A DNA stretch of 64,000 bases from an uncultured Coriobacteriaceae bacterium (GCA_902788705.1 CADALE010000002.1:1-64000), one strand, 5' to 3'; positions 51,149 through 62,678 are shown, numbered from the stretch's first letter. The notes: generated by a model from the sequence alone, not told the origin. Program-made: numbers and translations.

Positions 51149-51300
51149 GACCTGAAAGATTCTCCGGTAATCCGGATTGCTTCTTCGGTGGCCCGCGTGC
51201 GGCCTTTCCAAGGTTCCGTCAGGAGCCGGTCCTTTTGCCTGAGAGTTTTTGCCTCCCCTTCGGCGCCGCAGCTGCGGTCTCTCCCGACCCCGTCGTCCGG
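51140..51300 (-). promoter_or_regulatory. Tandem glycine riboswitch
   Basis: Read as RNA from about 51300 down. Aptamer 1 has GGGAGAGACC, then GCCGAAGGGG(A/G)GGCAAA, and ACUCUCAGGCAAAAGGACCG. Aptamer 2 has UUGGAAAG, CACCGAAGAAGCAA, and AAUCUUUCAGGUCAAAGAC. These are the conserved glycine aptamer strands (G-GAGA, CCGAAGG-GCAA, CUCUCAGGCAAA). It precedes gcvT and a terminator, so glycine excess would activate its own cleavage genes. Confidence 0.92.
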
Positions 51301-51496
51301 TGGTATGCGGTTGTACTATTCATCGTAGCGTGTTACAAACATGTTTCGCATGAGAATCTCAGGGGTCCCTGTGAGCGGCACGTTCATGGCAGCATTGGCC
51401 ACCGCGTGAGCAAAGGCCTGCCCCTGGGGGCAGGCAAAATCGCCGCTTAGGCTCGCCTCGGCGGGTGGCCATCGTCGCAAACGCGCTCCCGCGTCC

Positions 51497-51919
51497 TCAC
51501 TCAGGCCGTTCCGCGAACACGCCGCGCACCGACCGCGCGCATATGTTGCCGGTCGTTATCAGCACGGATTCCTGGTGAAAGAAGTCGCAGAGGTCAACGG
51601 CAATCTCGTCGATGGTCTTCTGGTCCACGTCGACGAACGTGAGCAGTATCGTCCTCTCCTCGGTGTACTCCCCGTTGTCATGGATATAGCCACCATTGAT
51701 GACGTCGAAGGAGAACGGGACGCCATACTGGGTGCAGACATACTTCAGGGCCGAGATGTAGCGTTCGGTATCGAACTTCTGCGTCTTCGTCACTGCGTCG
51801 TTGAGGCCGATATAGACCCGTGTCTCGGTGAGGACCTGTATCCCGTCGTCTGTCGAGCCAACGGCACGCTGGGCATCGAGGGCGGCTCGGACAAACCGCT
51901 CGAAGGAAGCTTGTGGCAT
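51497..51919 (-). CDS. Conserved hypothetical protein, 140 residues
   Basis: Starts MPQASFERFVRAALDAQ at 51919 (GGGA six bases upstream, GGAGG further up). A compact alpha/beta protein: ETRVYIGLNDAVTKTQKFDTERYISALKYVC, FSFDVINGGYIHDNGEYTEERTILLTFVDVDQ, and DLCDFFHQESVLITT. The TRVYIGLND and HQESVLIT blocks look like those of a DUF3574-like family; function unknown. Divergent from glgA, with the repeat array in between. Confidence 0.65.
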   Translation of the reverse strand: MPQASFERFVRAALDAQRAVGSTDDGIQVLTETRVYIGLNDAVTKTQKFDTERYISALKYVCTQYGVPFSFDVINGGYIHDNGEYTEERTILLTFVDVDQKTIDEIAVDLCDFFHQESVLITTGNICARSVRGVFAERPE

Positions 51920-52060
51920 GTCTGTTCCCAACCTCCAAACTCATCGCGTGACCGGTCCGCATGATGCGAGTGGGATTCGTGGCGGACCTTTCTCTACGAC
52001 CACGATACCCCAACAAGCGCCATGTCGGAGCGATCCTCCAAAACGGCCGGGTGGAGGGAG

Positions 52061-52284
52061 TTCGACTGTATGGAGTCGGTCAAACCGTGACTGACCAGTT
52101 TGACTGTACAGAGTCAGTCAAACAGGACGGAATTCCCCCAAACCGGCCGGGTGGGTCAGGTTTGACTGTACAAAGTAAGTCAAACCGTGAGCGACCACTT
52201 CGACTGTACAGAGTCAGTCAAACGGGACGGAATTCTCCCAAACCGGCCGGATGAGCCGGGTTTGACTGTATGGAGTCAGTCAAA
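52061..52284. repeat. Array of five 24-bp inverted-repeat units with a 100-bp super-period
   Basis: Units at 52061-52084, 52099-52122, 52161-52184, 52199-52222 and 52261-52284. The consensus is TTTGACTG, 8 bases (TACAGAGT), CAGTCAAA: perfect 8-bp arms in the best copy. Start spacings are 38, 62, 38 and 62 bp, so two units plus two spacers repeat every 100 bp. The spacers are also conserved (CCGTGA(C/G)(T/C)GACCA type, and ACGGAATTC...AAACCGGCCGG type), so it is not a CRISPR array. It lies between two divergent genes (51919 minus, 52576 plus). The flanking 51.92-52.06 and 52.29-52.57 kb hold no recognisable gene. Confidence 0.9.
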
Positions 52285-52506
52285 CACAAGCGAAAACCAG
52301 CGTTCCTGCGGCCGGGCACAGGTGCAGGGATGCGCGCACGCTTGCCCGTGCCAGCCGGCATAGTGGAGGTGGCGAGCGTGCCGGCGAAGGTGCTCTAAGC
52401 ACCAAATCCCACGTAAAGCACGCCATTCGTGCCTTAACCCACCACACGTGAGCGCCGATTCCTCGAACTCTCTATACAGTTGTTATAAGCTTGTCTTGTT
52501 GGATGA

Positions 52507-54660
<2,154 letters not shown>

Positions 54661-54703
54661 CGACACCGTCCAAGCCCGCAAGGGCTTGCCAAGGGCTTGT
54701 TTT

Positions 54704-54735
54704 GGGGCCGTCCCGCAAAGGGGCGGCCCCTTTCG
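54704..54735 (+). terminator. Rho-independent terminator of glgA
   Basis: 11-bp stem GGGGCCGTCCC / GGGGCGGCCCC with GCAAA loop, followed by TTTCGT, 43 bases after the glgA stop. Confidence 0.85.
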
Positions 54736-54828
54736 TCTGCGCAATGGCGCCAAGCTTGGCCACAGCGACTCCCGCACGTATAGAATGGTGCTACACCATG
54801 ACGCGCATGCCCATTTGAGGAGCAAGCC

Positions 54829-57800
54829 ATGCCAAGCAACGAGACGCCCGCCACAAAGAGGGTGGCAAACCTTCGCCAAAAGCACGTGAGGTCACAGATC
54901 GTCGCGCTTGCCGTGGCGCTTGTGCTGGCCCTGGCTCTGGTTCCCCAGCTGGCTAGGCGCGCATACGCCGAAGCCTCGCCCACCACAGCTGCCCAGCGCA
55001 CCGACGTTGCCGTGGCCCGTCCCTCCACCACCGGACAGCTGTGCGTGACGGGCACCAAGCTCACCGACCAAGCTGGCAACCCCGTCGTGCTGCGGGGCGT
55101 GAGCACCCATGGCCTGCAGTGGTATCCGCAGTTCGTGAATGACAGCCTGTTTGCGCAGCTCTCGCAGGAGTGGGGCTGCAACCTGGTGCGCCTGGCCCTT
55201 TACTCCGAGGACTACTGCGGTGGCAACCAGCAGCAGAGCCTGCAGGTGCTGCACGAGGGCATCGAGGCCTGCCTGGCAAACGACATGTACGTACTGGTGG
55301 ACTGGCACATCCTGAACGACGCCGACCCCAACCAGCACCTGGACCAGGCGCTCGAGTTCTTCGAGGCGATCAGCCAAGAATACGCCGGCGTGCCCAACGT
55401 GCTGTACGAGATCTGCAACGAGCCCAACGGCGAGACCTCCTGGTCGGACGTGCGTGCCTACTCCCAGCAGGTCATCCCCGTAATCAGGCACAACAGCCCC
55501 AACGCGGTGATCATCGTGGGCACAACCACCTACGACCGCGACCTCGTGATGGCCTCGCGCGCACCCCTGGACTTTGACAACGTGATGTACACCCTGCACT
55601 TCTACGTGGCCACGCACAAGAGCGACCTTCGCGGCGAGCTTGAGGCCGCGCTCGAGGCAGGCCTACCCGTGTTCGTGACCGAGTGCGGTCTGTCCGAGGC
55701 CTCGGGCGACGGCAAGGTGGACTTTGCCTCGGCGGTGGAGTGGTTTGACCTCTTGGCCCAACACGACGTGAGCTTTGCCATCTGGAGCCTCTCCAACAAG
55801 GCCGAGACCTCGGCCCTCGTGAAGCCCACCTCGGAGGCCACCACCCACCTGGAGGACGACGACCTCACGGCGGTGGGCCTCTGGTCGCGCGCGCTCATCC
55901 AAGGCCAAAAGCCCTCCAGCATCCCCCTGCCCACGCTGGACGACGACGACCAGCTGGTTGACGACACGCCGGCGCTGCTTGCCACGCTGACCAGCCGTGA
56001 CGTGCGGTCGGCCGGGGCGTGGCCCCACCTTGCCGCAGGGGCCGTGGCCACCGTGGCGGTCGCACTCGTGGCGTGGCTTCTCTACACCCGCCACCTGAGG
56101 GCCCACTACCACACCTACGACACCCTCATGGACGCCCGGGCAGGCAGGTCGGTCCGCAGCAAGCCTAGCTGGCAGCTCATCGCCAACCAGCTCTTCATCA
56201 TGGCCAGCACCATCCTCACGCTGCTGTACCTTGCCTGGCGCGTGGCCTTCTCGGTGCCCATCGAGGCGGGCTGGCTTGCCGTGGCGGCAAACATCGTGCT
56301 GCTGTGCGTGGAGGTGCTGGGCTTTGTGGAGTCGCTCATACACTACGAGAGCATGGTGCACATGCACGACCACCCGCTGCCCACCATCGCCGATGACGAC
56401 TACCCCGACGTGGACATCTTTATCGCCACCTACAACGAGCCCTGCGACCTGCTGCGACGCACCATCAATGCCTGCAACCACCTGCGCTATCCCGACAAGG
56501 GCAAGGTGCACGTGTGGGTGTGCGACGACAACCGCCGCCCCGAGATGCGCGCGCTGGCACAGCAGATGGGGGTTGGCTACTTTGACCGTCCTGACAACAA
56601 GGGGGCCAAGGCCGGCAACCTCAACCACGCCCTCGCGCTCACCAGCGCGCCGTACGTGGTCACGCTTGACGCCGACATGCTGGTGCGCAGCGACTTCCTG
56701 CTGAAGACCATCCCCTACTTCGTGGACGCCGAGCAGGCCTGCGCGTCGCTGCCGCCCGAGCAGCAGGCGCACCTGGGCCTGCTACAGACGCCCCAGTCGT
56801 TCTACGACCCCGACGTGTTCCAGCATGCCCTCTACTCCGAGCACACCGCCCCCAACGAGCAGGACTTCTTCTACCGCACCATCGAACCCGCCAAGACGTC
56901 CACCAACAGCGTCATCTACGGCGGGTCCAACACCGTGCTGTCGCGCGCGGCCCTTGAGGCCATCGGCGGCTTCTACACCGAGTCGATCACTGAGGACTTC
57001 GCAACCGGCCTGCTCATCGAGTCGGCGGGGTTCGTGAGCCTTGGCCTTGGCGAGCCGCTTGCCAGCGGACGCACGCCCCACACCTTCCGTGAGCACATCA
57101 AGCAGCGCACCCGCTGGGGTCGCGGCGTCATCGTCACCGCGCGCAAGCTGCACCTGATGACCCGCAAGGGCCTCTCGCTGCAGCAGAGGCTCTCCTACTG
57201 GAGCTCGGTGGTGTACTGGCACTCCCCCATCAAGAACCTCATCTACGTGTGCTCGCCTCTGCTGTACGCGGTGCTGGGGTTGCCGGTGTTTGCCTGCAGC
57301 TGGCTTGACCTGCTGATATATTGGCTGCCCATGTTTACGTTGCAGACGCTGTGCCTGCGCGTGGTGTCCAAGAACGCCGTCTCGTCCAAGTGGAGCGGCA
57401 TCCACGAGACCAGCGTGATGCCCCACCTGCTGGTGCCCATCGTGCAGGAGCTGCTGGGCATCACCCTCTCGTCCTTCAAGGTGACCGACAAGACCGCCAA
57501 CGACACGCGCCGCACCACCGACTGGCGGGCCATGGCGCCGTTCCTGGTGCTGCTGGCGCTCTCCGCCTTTGGAATGCTGCGCGTCACGGTCCTGTTTGTT
57601 CACTCGCGCTCGATGGGGCTGCTGGTGCTCATGTTCTGGCTTGCGCGCAACGCCTACTACCTGCTGATGGCGCTCTTCCTTATTGACGGTCGCGACAGCG
57701 ATGGCGAGCCCGTGAGGGTGGTGGACGCGATTCCCCTCTTTGTGACGCAGTCCGGCGATGACGGTACCAGCATCACCTACGAGGGCGTGGCCACGCTGCT

Positions 57801-58116
57801 CACCGAGCACAGCATCCGTGCCTACCTCGACTTTGCCGACGACCTGGGCATTGGGGAGCGTGTCCAGCTGTTCCTGGACACGGGCGAGTACCAGGCGCAG
57901 CTGCAGGGAGCCGTCGTGGGCATCATGCACGCCCGCTCGGGCGGGGCCTTGGTGCACACGCTCGAGATCCTGGACTACGGAAGCTCCGAGCTTGAGTACC
58001 TGCAGGTTCTGTACGACCGCGTGCCGTCGCTGCCGCAAACCCTCAGGTACGACTTTGGCGTGATGGGCCACCTCTGGCGCAACATCGCCTTCCGAGCTGC
58101 ACGCACCGTACGGTAG
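54829..58116 (+). CDS. Single-chain GH5 cellulase + BcsA-like cellulose synthase
   Basis: 1095 residues, GAGGAG six bases before the ATG. An N-terminal membrane anchor (24-46) leads to an extracytoplasmic GH5 domain (70-365) with acid/base Glu198 (EICNEPNG) and nucleophile Glu285 (FVTECGLSEASG). A membrane helix (400-420) and more helices lead to a GT2 domain (525-770): ATYNEP, VCDDN, LDADM (614-616), SITEDFATG (TED, 721-723) and QRTRWGRG (QxxRW, 759-763), all hallmarks of cellulose synthase. Several helices and a soluble C-terminal domain (950-1090) follow, in the place of PilZ. It probably makes and trims a beta-glucan; BcsB is not encoded nearby. Confidence 0.88.
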   Translation: MPSNETPATKRVANLRQKHVRSQIVALAVALVLALALVPQLARRAYAEASPTTAAQRTDVAVARPSTTGQLCVTGTKLTDQAGNPVVLRGVSTHGLQWYPQFVNDSLFAQLSQEWGCNLVRLALYSEDYCGGNQQQSLQVLHEGIEACLANDMYVLVDWHILNDADPNQHLDQALEFFEAISQEYAGVPNVLYEICNEPNGETSWSDVRAYSQQVIPVIRHNSPNAVIIVGTTTYDRDLVMASRAPLDFDNVMYTLHFYVATHKSDLRGELEAALEAGLPVFVTECGLSEASGDGKVDFASAVEWFDLLAQHDVSFAIWSLSNKAETSALVKPTSEATTHLEDDDLTAVGLWSRALIQGQKPSSIPLPTLDDDDQLVDDTPALLATLTSRDVRSAGAWPHLAAGAVATVAVALVAWLLYTRHLRAHYHTYDTLMDARAGRSVRSKPSWQLIANQLFIMASTILTLLYLAWRVAFSVPIEAGWLAVAANIVLLCVEVLGFVESLIHYESMVHMHDHPLPTIADDDYPDVDIFIATYNEPCDLLRRTINACNHLRYPDKGKVHVWVCDDNRRPEMRALAQQMGVGYFDRPDNKGAKAGNLNHALALTSAPYVVTLDADMLVRSDFLLKTIPYFVDAEQACASLPPEQQAHLGLLQTPQSFYDPDVFQHALYSEHTAPNEQDFFYRTIEPAKTSTNSVIYGGSNTVLSRAALEAIGGFYTESITEDFATGLLIESAGFVSLGLGEPLASGRTPHTFREHIKQRTRWGRGVIVTARKLHLMTRKGLSLQQRLSYWSSVVYWHSPIKNLIYVCSPLLYAVLGLPVFACSWLDLLIYWLPMFTLQTLCLRVVSKNAVSSKWSGIHETSVMPHLLVPIVQELLGITLSSFKVTDKTANDTRRTTDWRAMAPFLVLLALSAFGMLRVTVLFVHSRSMGLLVLMFWLARNAYYLLMALFLIDGRDSDGEPVRVVDAIPLFVTQSGDDGTSITYEGVATLLTEHSIRAYLDFADDLGIGERVQLFLDTGEYQAQLQGAVVGIMHARSGGALVHTLEILDYGSSELEYLQVLYDRVPSLPQTLRYDFGVMGHLWRNIAFRAARTVR

Positions 58117-58186
58117 GCCTCACGCGGGGCTCGTTGGACCCAGAACAGGCACTGCCGGCGTGGCCACGCGGGCCCTTGCCCAGCCG

Positions 58187-59605
58187 CTATGCCTTGGCAA
58201 TCCTCCGCAGGCACAGCGAGAGCTCGCCCAGCAGCACGTGCTCGTCGTAGTCTGAGATGGCCACCAGCTCGGGCACGGCATCGGCGTGCAGCGTCTTCAG
58301 CAACTCGTCACGCAGCTCGTCCATGTCAGGCAGCAGGTCGCACCACACGTACACCACGTCGGGCGCTATCGTGCAGGCGAGCGTCTCCACGTGGCGGGCC
58401 ACCAGTTCGCGCATGCCGGTCACGCGCCAGGCCGCGTCTTCCACGGGCATCGAGAGCGCAAAGCCGCGCGCCACGTTGCCCAGGTGGCCCGAGCGCCCGT
58501 GCCTGCCTATTACGGGCACGCCCGACACCACGTAGCCCTCCTCGGCCTCCACGCGACCGACAGCCTGCGCATGGAAGACCACGTTCTCGTAGGCATCCTG
58601 CGACACGTAGCAGCCCACGGCCGCCGCCGTGGCGCTGAAGTCGAGGTACACCGTGTTGTTCCACATCTGCTCAAGGCGCTCGCGAAGCTCGAACCGCAGC
58701 TCCTCGCCATCGCGCTCCTCGATGACCACCCCGTCGTCAACGATGCTGGGCACGGCCACGCCGATGGCATCGAAGTCCTCCATGCGCCAGCCCTCCACCC
58801 TCAGGGTGGAGGCAAGGTCCTCCAGCGTGCGGATGTCAAACGAACGCCTGATAAGCAGGCCCGAAAGCGCCACGGTGCCACGATCGAGCACGCGATAGGC
58901 CAAGGTGGGCTCGTCCTCGCGATGCACGTAGCTCACCGCCAGCACGCGCTTGGTGGTGTCGTACGTACGCACCGAGCGCAGCTCGACGCGCTCCGACGAG
59001 ACGCGGCTTCCCGAGAGGGCCTCCATCACCAAGCGCAGCGCCGCGGTTGCGTCGTAGGCCCCGAAGACCTTGCCGGGGATCTCGAGGACCGGCGTGCCAG
59101 GCAGTGCCTCCACCACGGCCTTGCGCTGGTGACCCACCTGAGGCGCAAGCAGGACGGCGGCAAAGTTCGACCCCTCCTGCTTCGCCACTTCGATCGACTT
59201 GGCGGTAAAGTCGTAGTCCACACCAAGCGCCTGGGCAACCTCGTTCAGCTTCATGGAGAAGTAGGTGGTGGTCATGCCCACGGTACAGCACAGCAGCACA
59301 TGGCGCACCTCACGATGGCTCATCTGGTGCAGCACGGCCGCCATCTCGCCAAACAGCTCCTTGGCGCGCTCCAGGTCCTCAAGCTCAAAGTGCAGGAAGA
59401 AGGCAGGTTCGCCATCAAGCGTGCGTTCGAGTCGCAGCTCGACGATGCAGCTGTCATCGATGTCATAGAAGCCCACCCAACCCTGCACGAGGTCGCCGGA
59501 CAGGGTGAAGCCACCGCTGTCGTTCTCCTCAAGGGTGCAGCCCTCAAGCTGCTGCTGGGCTATCCACGAGCGGTACTGCTGTGCAAGCCTGCCCTGGCCG
59601 TCCAT
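58187..59605 (-). CDS. PTS-IIB-like domain fused to a ROK/ASKHA-like sugar-kinase-fold protein
   Basis: 472 residues from the ATG at 59605 (GGGAGG seven bases upstream). Residues 100-190 resemble a PTS lactose/cellobiose IIB domain: HVLLCCTVGMTTTYFSMKLNEVAQ (candidate phospho-Cys107) and SNFAAVLLAPQVGHQ. Residues 225-472 look like a ROK-type ATPase/kinase fold: DFDAIGVAVPSIVDDGVV, WNNTVYLDFSATAAAVGCYVSQD and GRSGHLGNVARGFALS; the usual zinc motif of ROK proteins is not seen. The N-terminal 95 residues form an extra alpha/beta region. Probably a regulator responding to sugar uptake rather than an enzyme; inference. Confidence 0.6.
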   Translation of the reverse strand: MDGQGRLAQQYRSWIAQQQLEGCTLEENDSGGFTLSGDLVQGWVGFYDIDDSCIVELRLERTLDGEPAFFLHFELEDLERAKELFGEMAAVLHQMSHREVRHVLLCCTVGMTTTYFSMKLNEVAQALGVDYDFTAKSIEVAKQEGSNFAAVLLAPQVGHQRKAVVEALPGTPVLEIPGKVFGAYDATAALRLVMEALSGSRVSSERVELRSVRTYDTTKRVLAVSYVHREDEPTLAYRVLDRGTVALSGLLIRRSFDIRTLEDLASTLRVEGWRMEDFDAIGVAVPSIVDDGVVIEERDGEELRFELRERLEQMWNNTVYLDFSATAAAVGCYVSQDAYENVVFHAQAVGRVEAEEGYVVSGVPVIGRHGRSGHLGNVARGFALSMPVEDAAWRVTGMRELVARHVETLACTIAPDVVYVWCDLLPDMDELRDELLKTLHADAVPELVAISDYDEHVLLGELSLCLRRIAKA

Positions 59606-59708
59606 GTGCCTGCCTCCCGCTAAGAAAAAACGTGGTCGCGCCACGTGACGCACCGTGTCGGGCGGCGAGTCACGGGGCGAACCACGTCATTCGGTACGTT
59701 ATGTCTGC

Positions 59709-60011
59709 CTAGCGCTCGAAGGAGAAGATTTCCGTAAGGCCCGTCATCTCAAAGATGTCGTACACCTCGTCGACAGGGTGCACCAGCGTGAGGGCACCGC
59801 CGCGCTTGGACGCAAGCTTCTGGGTGCCCACCAGCACCCTCAGGCCCGCACTCGAGATGTACTCGAGGTCGGCGAGGTCCATCACCACGTCCACCACGCT
59901 CTCGGGCAGCTTGGCAACCTCGGCCTCGAGCTCGGGGCTGGTGGTAACCGTCAGCCTGCCCTCGATGACCATGGTTGCCTTCGTGCCGTCAATGGTCGTC
60001 GTTACCAACAT
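59709..60011 (-). CDS. STAS-domain anti-sigma-factor antagonist
   Basis: 100 residues, AAGGAGGAG before the ATG. A pure STAS fold with the phosphorylatable serine in LEYISSAGLRVL (Ser53/54). Such proteins bind anti-sigma kinases in their unphosphorylated form. Follows the phosphatase/HATPase gene in the same operon, whose product probably controls its phosphorylation state. Confidence 0.9.
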   Translation of the reverse strand: MLVTTTIDGTKATMVIEGRLTVTTSPELEAEVAKLPESVVDVVMDLADLEYISSAGLRVLVGTQKLASKRGGALTLVHPVDEVYDIFEMTGLTEIFSFER

Positions 60012-60038
60012 GTCTCCTCCTTACCGGTAAGCCCGGGC

Positions 60039-62660
60039 CTACCAGACCTTCTTGAACACCACGACGTTCGTATCGCCATCTCGTAGGTAGCTGATGTCAT
60101 CCACCGAGCGCTTGGCCATGAAGATGCCCAACCCGCCGATCTTTGCCTCCTGGACAGAGGTGGGCTTGGTCGGGTCGGCCAGCGTAAGCGGATCGAACGG
60201 CACTCCTTGGTCGGACAGCTGTACCGTGATTGAGCTGGGATTCGCATTATAGACATAGTCTACTCGCACCGAGCCGGGCTCGTCGGCGTCCGGATAAGCG
60301 TAGTGGCAGACGTTCACAAACAGCTCCTCAAGCGCGATGTCCACCTGGTTCTGCACCGCTATGGGGCAGAGGCGCCGCGCAAGCTCGGCATGAATCAGGT
60401 CCATCGCGGCGTCGAGGCTTTCCAGAACGGCCGGCAGCACGATGCTGCCCGACACCTCGGGAGGCAGGCCATACTCAAGCGAGAGCATGGTGATGTCATC
60501 CGACTGCTCGGCCCCCTCGGCCCATGAGGCCACGTCGGCGCGCACGCCGTCAACCAGGGCATGGGGATGCTGGTCGGCATGGCCTGCGAGGTATCGCTCA
60601 AGACGCAGCTCGCCATACTGCTCGTCATCCACCGAGAACGCCTCGGTCACTCCGTCGGTATACAACAGAAGCTCGTCACCCTCCTCCAACCTGATCGTCT
60701 CCGAACGGTATTGGGCGGCGTCGAACGTGCCCAGGAAGATGCCTCCGCGCTGGCGCAGCCAGCTCCACGTACCATTATGGCGCAGGAGCGGCGGGTTGTG
60801 GCCGGCGTTCACGTACGTGAGCACGCCAGTCTTCCAGTCCAGCTTGGCCGCCCACACCGTGACGAACATGCCGGCGTCGTTGCCTTGGCAGAGATGGTAG
60901 TTGGCGGTCTGGATGGCCTGCGCAAGGTCCATCCCGCTGGCCATGTAGTTGCCCAGCTCGGTCTTGGCCGCCATCATGAACAGGCTTGCGGGGATGCCCT
61001 TGCCGCTGACATCGGCAATCAGGAAGCCAAGCGTGTGGTCGTCCACCAGGAAGAAGTCGTAGAAGTCGCCTCCCACCTCCTTGGCGGCGTTCATGGAGGC
61101 GTAGATGTCAAACTTGTCCACCTGCGGGAAGGGCGGGAAGGTGTTGGGCAGCGCACTCTCCTGGATGGCCTTGGCGGTCATCAGCTCGCGCGCCATGCGC
61201 GCCTTGGTCTCGGCGAGCGACTCCTTGAGCGCCCCCACCGTGGCGTTGATGCCACCAGACAGATGTGTGAACTCAAGCGAGTCGTGCACGTCCACCACCT
61301 GCGTGAGGTCGCCTTCGGTGATGCGCCCCAGCACCTCGTTGGTCTCGTCGAACCCGCGCACCACCACGTACTTAAGCAGCAGCGAGGCCTGGACATACAC
61401 CGTGCCGAAGATGGCCATGAACACGGCAGACAGGACGGCCATCATCACGGTGCGGTACCGGAACACGTCGGCGGCCGACATGGCAACCATCAGCTGGTAG
61501 TTGCCCACCTTCTGGACGCGCACGTAGCCCACCTCGGTCACGCGGGCATAGCCCAGCTTGCCGCCGCCCATGTCCCACTGGCTCGAGCGGCTGTTCTCGT
61601 ACATGCTCTCGTCGAAGCCGAAGCGAAGGCCTGCCCCCACCACGTCCTCGAACGCCATGCCCAGATAGTCGTCTACGTTGGAGGAAACCACCGTACCGTC
61701 CTCGGCAACCAGGCTCACCCCGTCGTTCCCCAGCACAAAGTGGCTGGCAACGCCCCCGATGGACGTCTCGTGCAGCTCGTCCAGCACGCGGTCGCTTGCC
61801 GAGGTGCGCCGTGCCACCGACTCGACCATGCGGTCACGCGACTCCAGCTGGTTGGCCAGAAAGTCAAGATGCCCGGCCATCTCACGCTCGGCCGATCCCT
61901 TGCAGATGACGGACACACCCGTGTACGCCAACGCGCCGCACACTAGGTAGGCGATGGTCATGACCACGGCCAGCCAGCCCTGGAACGTCTCGCGGATGGT
62001 GGGCTCGCCTCCCTTGGCCTGCCTAAGCACGACCAGCTGGTCGCCAACCAAAGAGACCGCAGCCATGAGGCCAAGGTTGGCCAGGAACTGCGAGAACACC
62101 TCGTGCGAGCCAGTAAGCTGCTGCACGAGGTCGCTGGGTATCTCGAGGTCAAGCAGCGCATTGATGAGCGTGGCGCTCTGCGTGAAGAGGAAGGTGAAGA
62201 GCGCCGACCCGATGACAGCGCTGACCACAAGCCCGGTCGGGCGCCTCCAGCCGGACACGCCACGGAAGCGGTCAAACCACGCGTACAGCATTCCCATGAC
62301 AAGGCCAACAAGCGCCACGAGCACCACCGAGTTGAAGGGCAGCTTGAAGTACATCTCGTAGTAGTCGAGCGGCAGGAGCGACGCATGCACCAGCTCGGCC
62401 AGGCCCGCAAGCCCTCCCGTGACACACGCCACGAGCGGCCCATACAGCAGCGCACACACGCATACGGGCGCCAGCACCACCATCATGTGGGCATCGCCCA
62501 CCACCACGTAGTTAAGCTGCATGGCCACCATCGCGATGCAGGCCAGGGCTAGCATCGTGATGCCCGCGATCCGCGAGGAGCGGGGCTCCTGCCCCAAGAG
62601 CCCGCGCCATCGCAAAAGCTCGGCTAGGCGCCTGCGCCTCACATTAGACACCGTAACCAT
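60039..62660 (-). CDS. Membrane SpoIIE-type phosphatase with C-terminal anti-sigma kinase domain
   Basis: 873 residues. Residues 25-210: about six helices of an integral-membrane sensor domain (LNYVVVGDAHMMVVLAPVCVCALLYGPLVACVTGG). A further helix (about 235-255), an extracytoplasmic sensor region, a helix near 395-415, and a HAMP-like linker (VLGRITEGDLTQVVDVHD) follow. Then comes a PP2C/SpoIIE phosphatase (about 485-720: DIYASMNAAKEVGGDFYDFFLVDDHTLGFLIADVSGKGIPASLF) and a HATPase_c_2 serine-kinase domain (about 730-870: NQVDIALEELFVNVCHYAYP ... VQLSDQGVPFDPL). Both the kinase and phosphatase of a partner switch are in one chain. RBS AGAGGGAG. Confidence 0.88.
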   Translation of the reverse strand: MVTVSNVRRRRLAELLRWRGLLGQEPRSSRIAGITMLALACIAMVAMQLNYVVVGDAHMMVVLAPVCVCALLYGPLVACVTGGLAGLAELVHASLLPLDYYEMYFKLPFNSVVLVALVGLVMGMLYAWFDRFRGVSGWRRPTGLVVSAVIGSALFTFLFTQSATLINALLDLEIPSDLVQQLTGSHEVFSQFLANLGLMAAVSLVGDQLVVLRQAKGGEPTIRETFQGWLAVVMTIAYLVCGALAYTGVSVICKGSAEREMAGHLDFLANQLESRDRMVESVARRTSASDRVLDELHETSIGGVASHFVLGNDGVSLVAEDGTVVSSNVDDYLGMAFEDVVGAGLRFGFDESMYENSRSSQWDMGGGKLGYARVTEVGYVRVQKVGNYQLMVAMSAADVFRYRTVMMAVLSAVFMAIFGTVYVQASLLLKYVVVRGFDETNEVLGRITEGDLTQVVDVHDSLEFTHLSGGINATVGALKESLAETKARMARELMTAKAIQESALPNTFPPFPQVDKFDIYASMNAAKEVGGDFYDFFLVDDHTLGFLIADVSGKGIPASLFMMAAKTELGNYMASGMDLAQAIQTANYHLCQGNDAGMFVTVWAAKLDWKTGVLTYVNAGHNPPLLRHNGTWSWLRQRGGIFLGTFDAAQYRSETIRLEEGDELLLYTDGVTEAFSVDDEQYGELRLERYLAGHADQHPHALVDGVRADVASWAEGAEQSDDITMLSLEYGLPPEVSGSIVLPAVLESLDAAMDLIHAELARRLCPIAVQNQVDIALEELFVNVCHYAYPDADEPGSVRVDYVYNANPSSITVQLSDQGVPFDPLTLADPTKPTSVQEAKIGGLGIFMAKRSVDDISYLRDGDTNVVVFKKVW

Positions 62661-62678
62661 CGGGCTGTGACTCCCTCT

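Noticed and set aside
52061..52284. CRISPR array
   Set aside because: Repeats are of suitable length, but the spacers alternate between two fixed lengths and are nearly identical to each other, and no cas genes are present.
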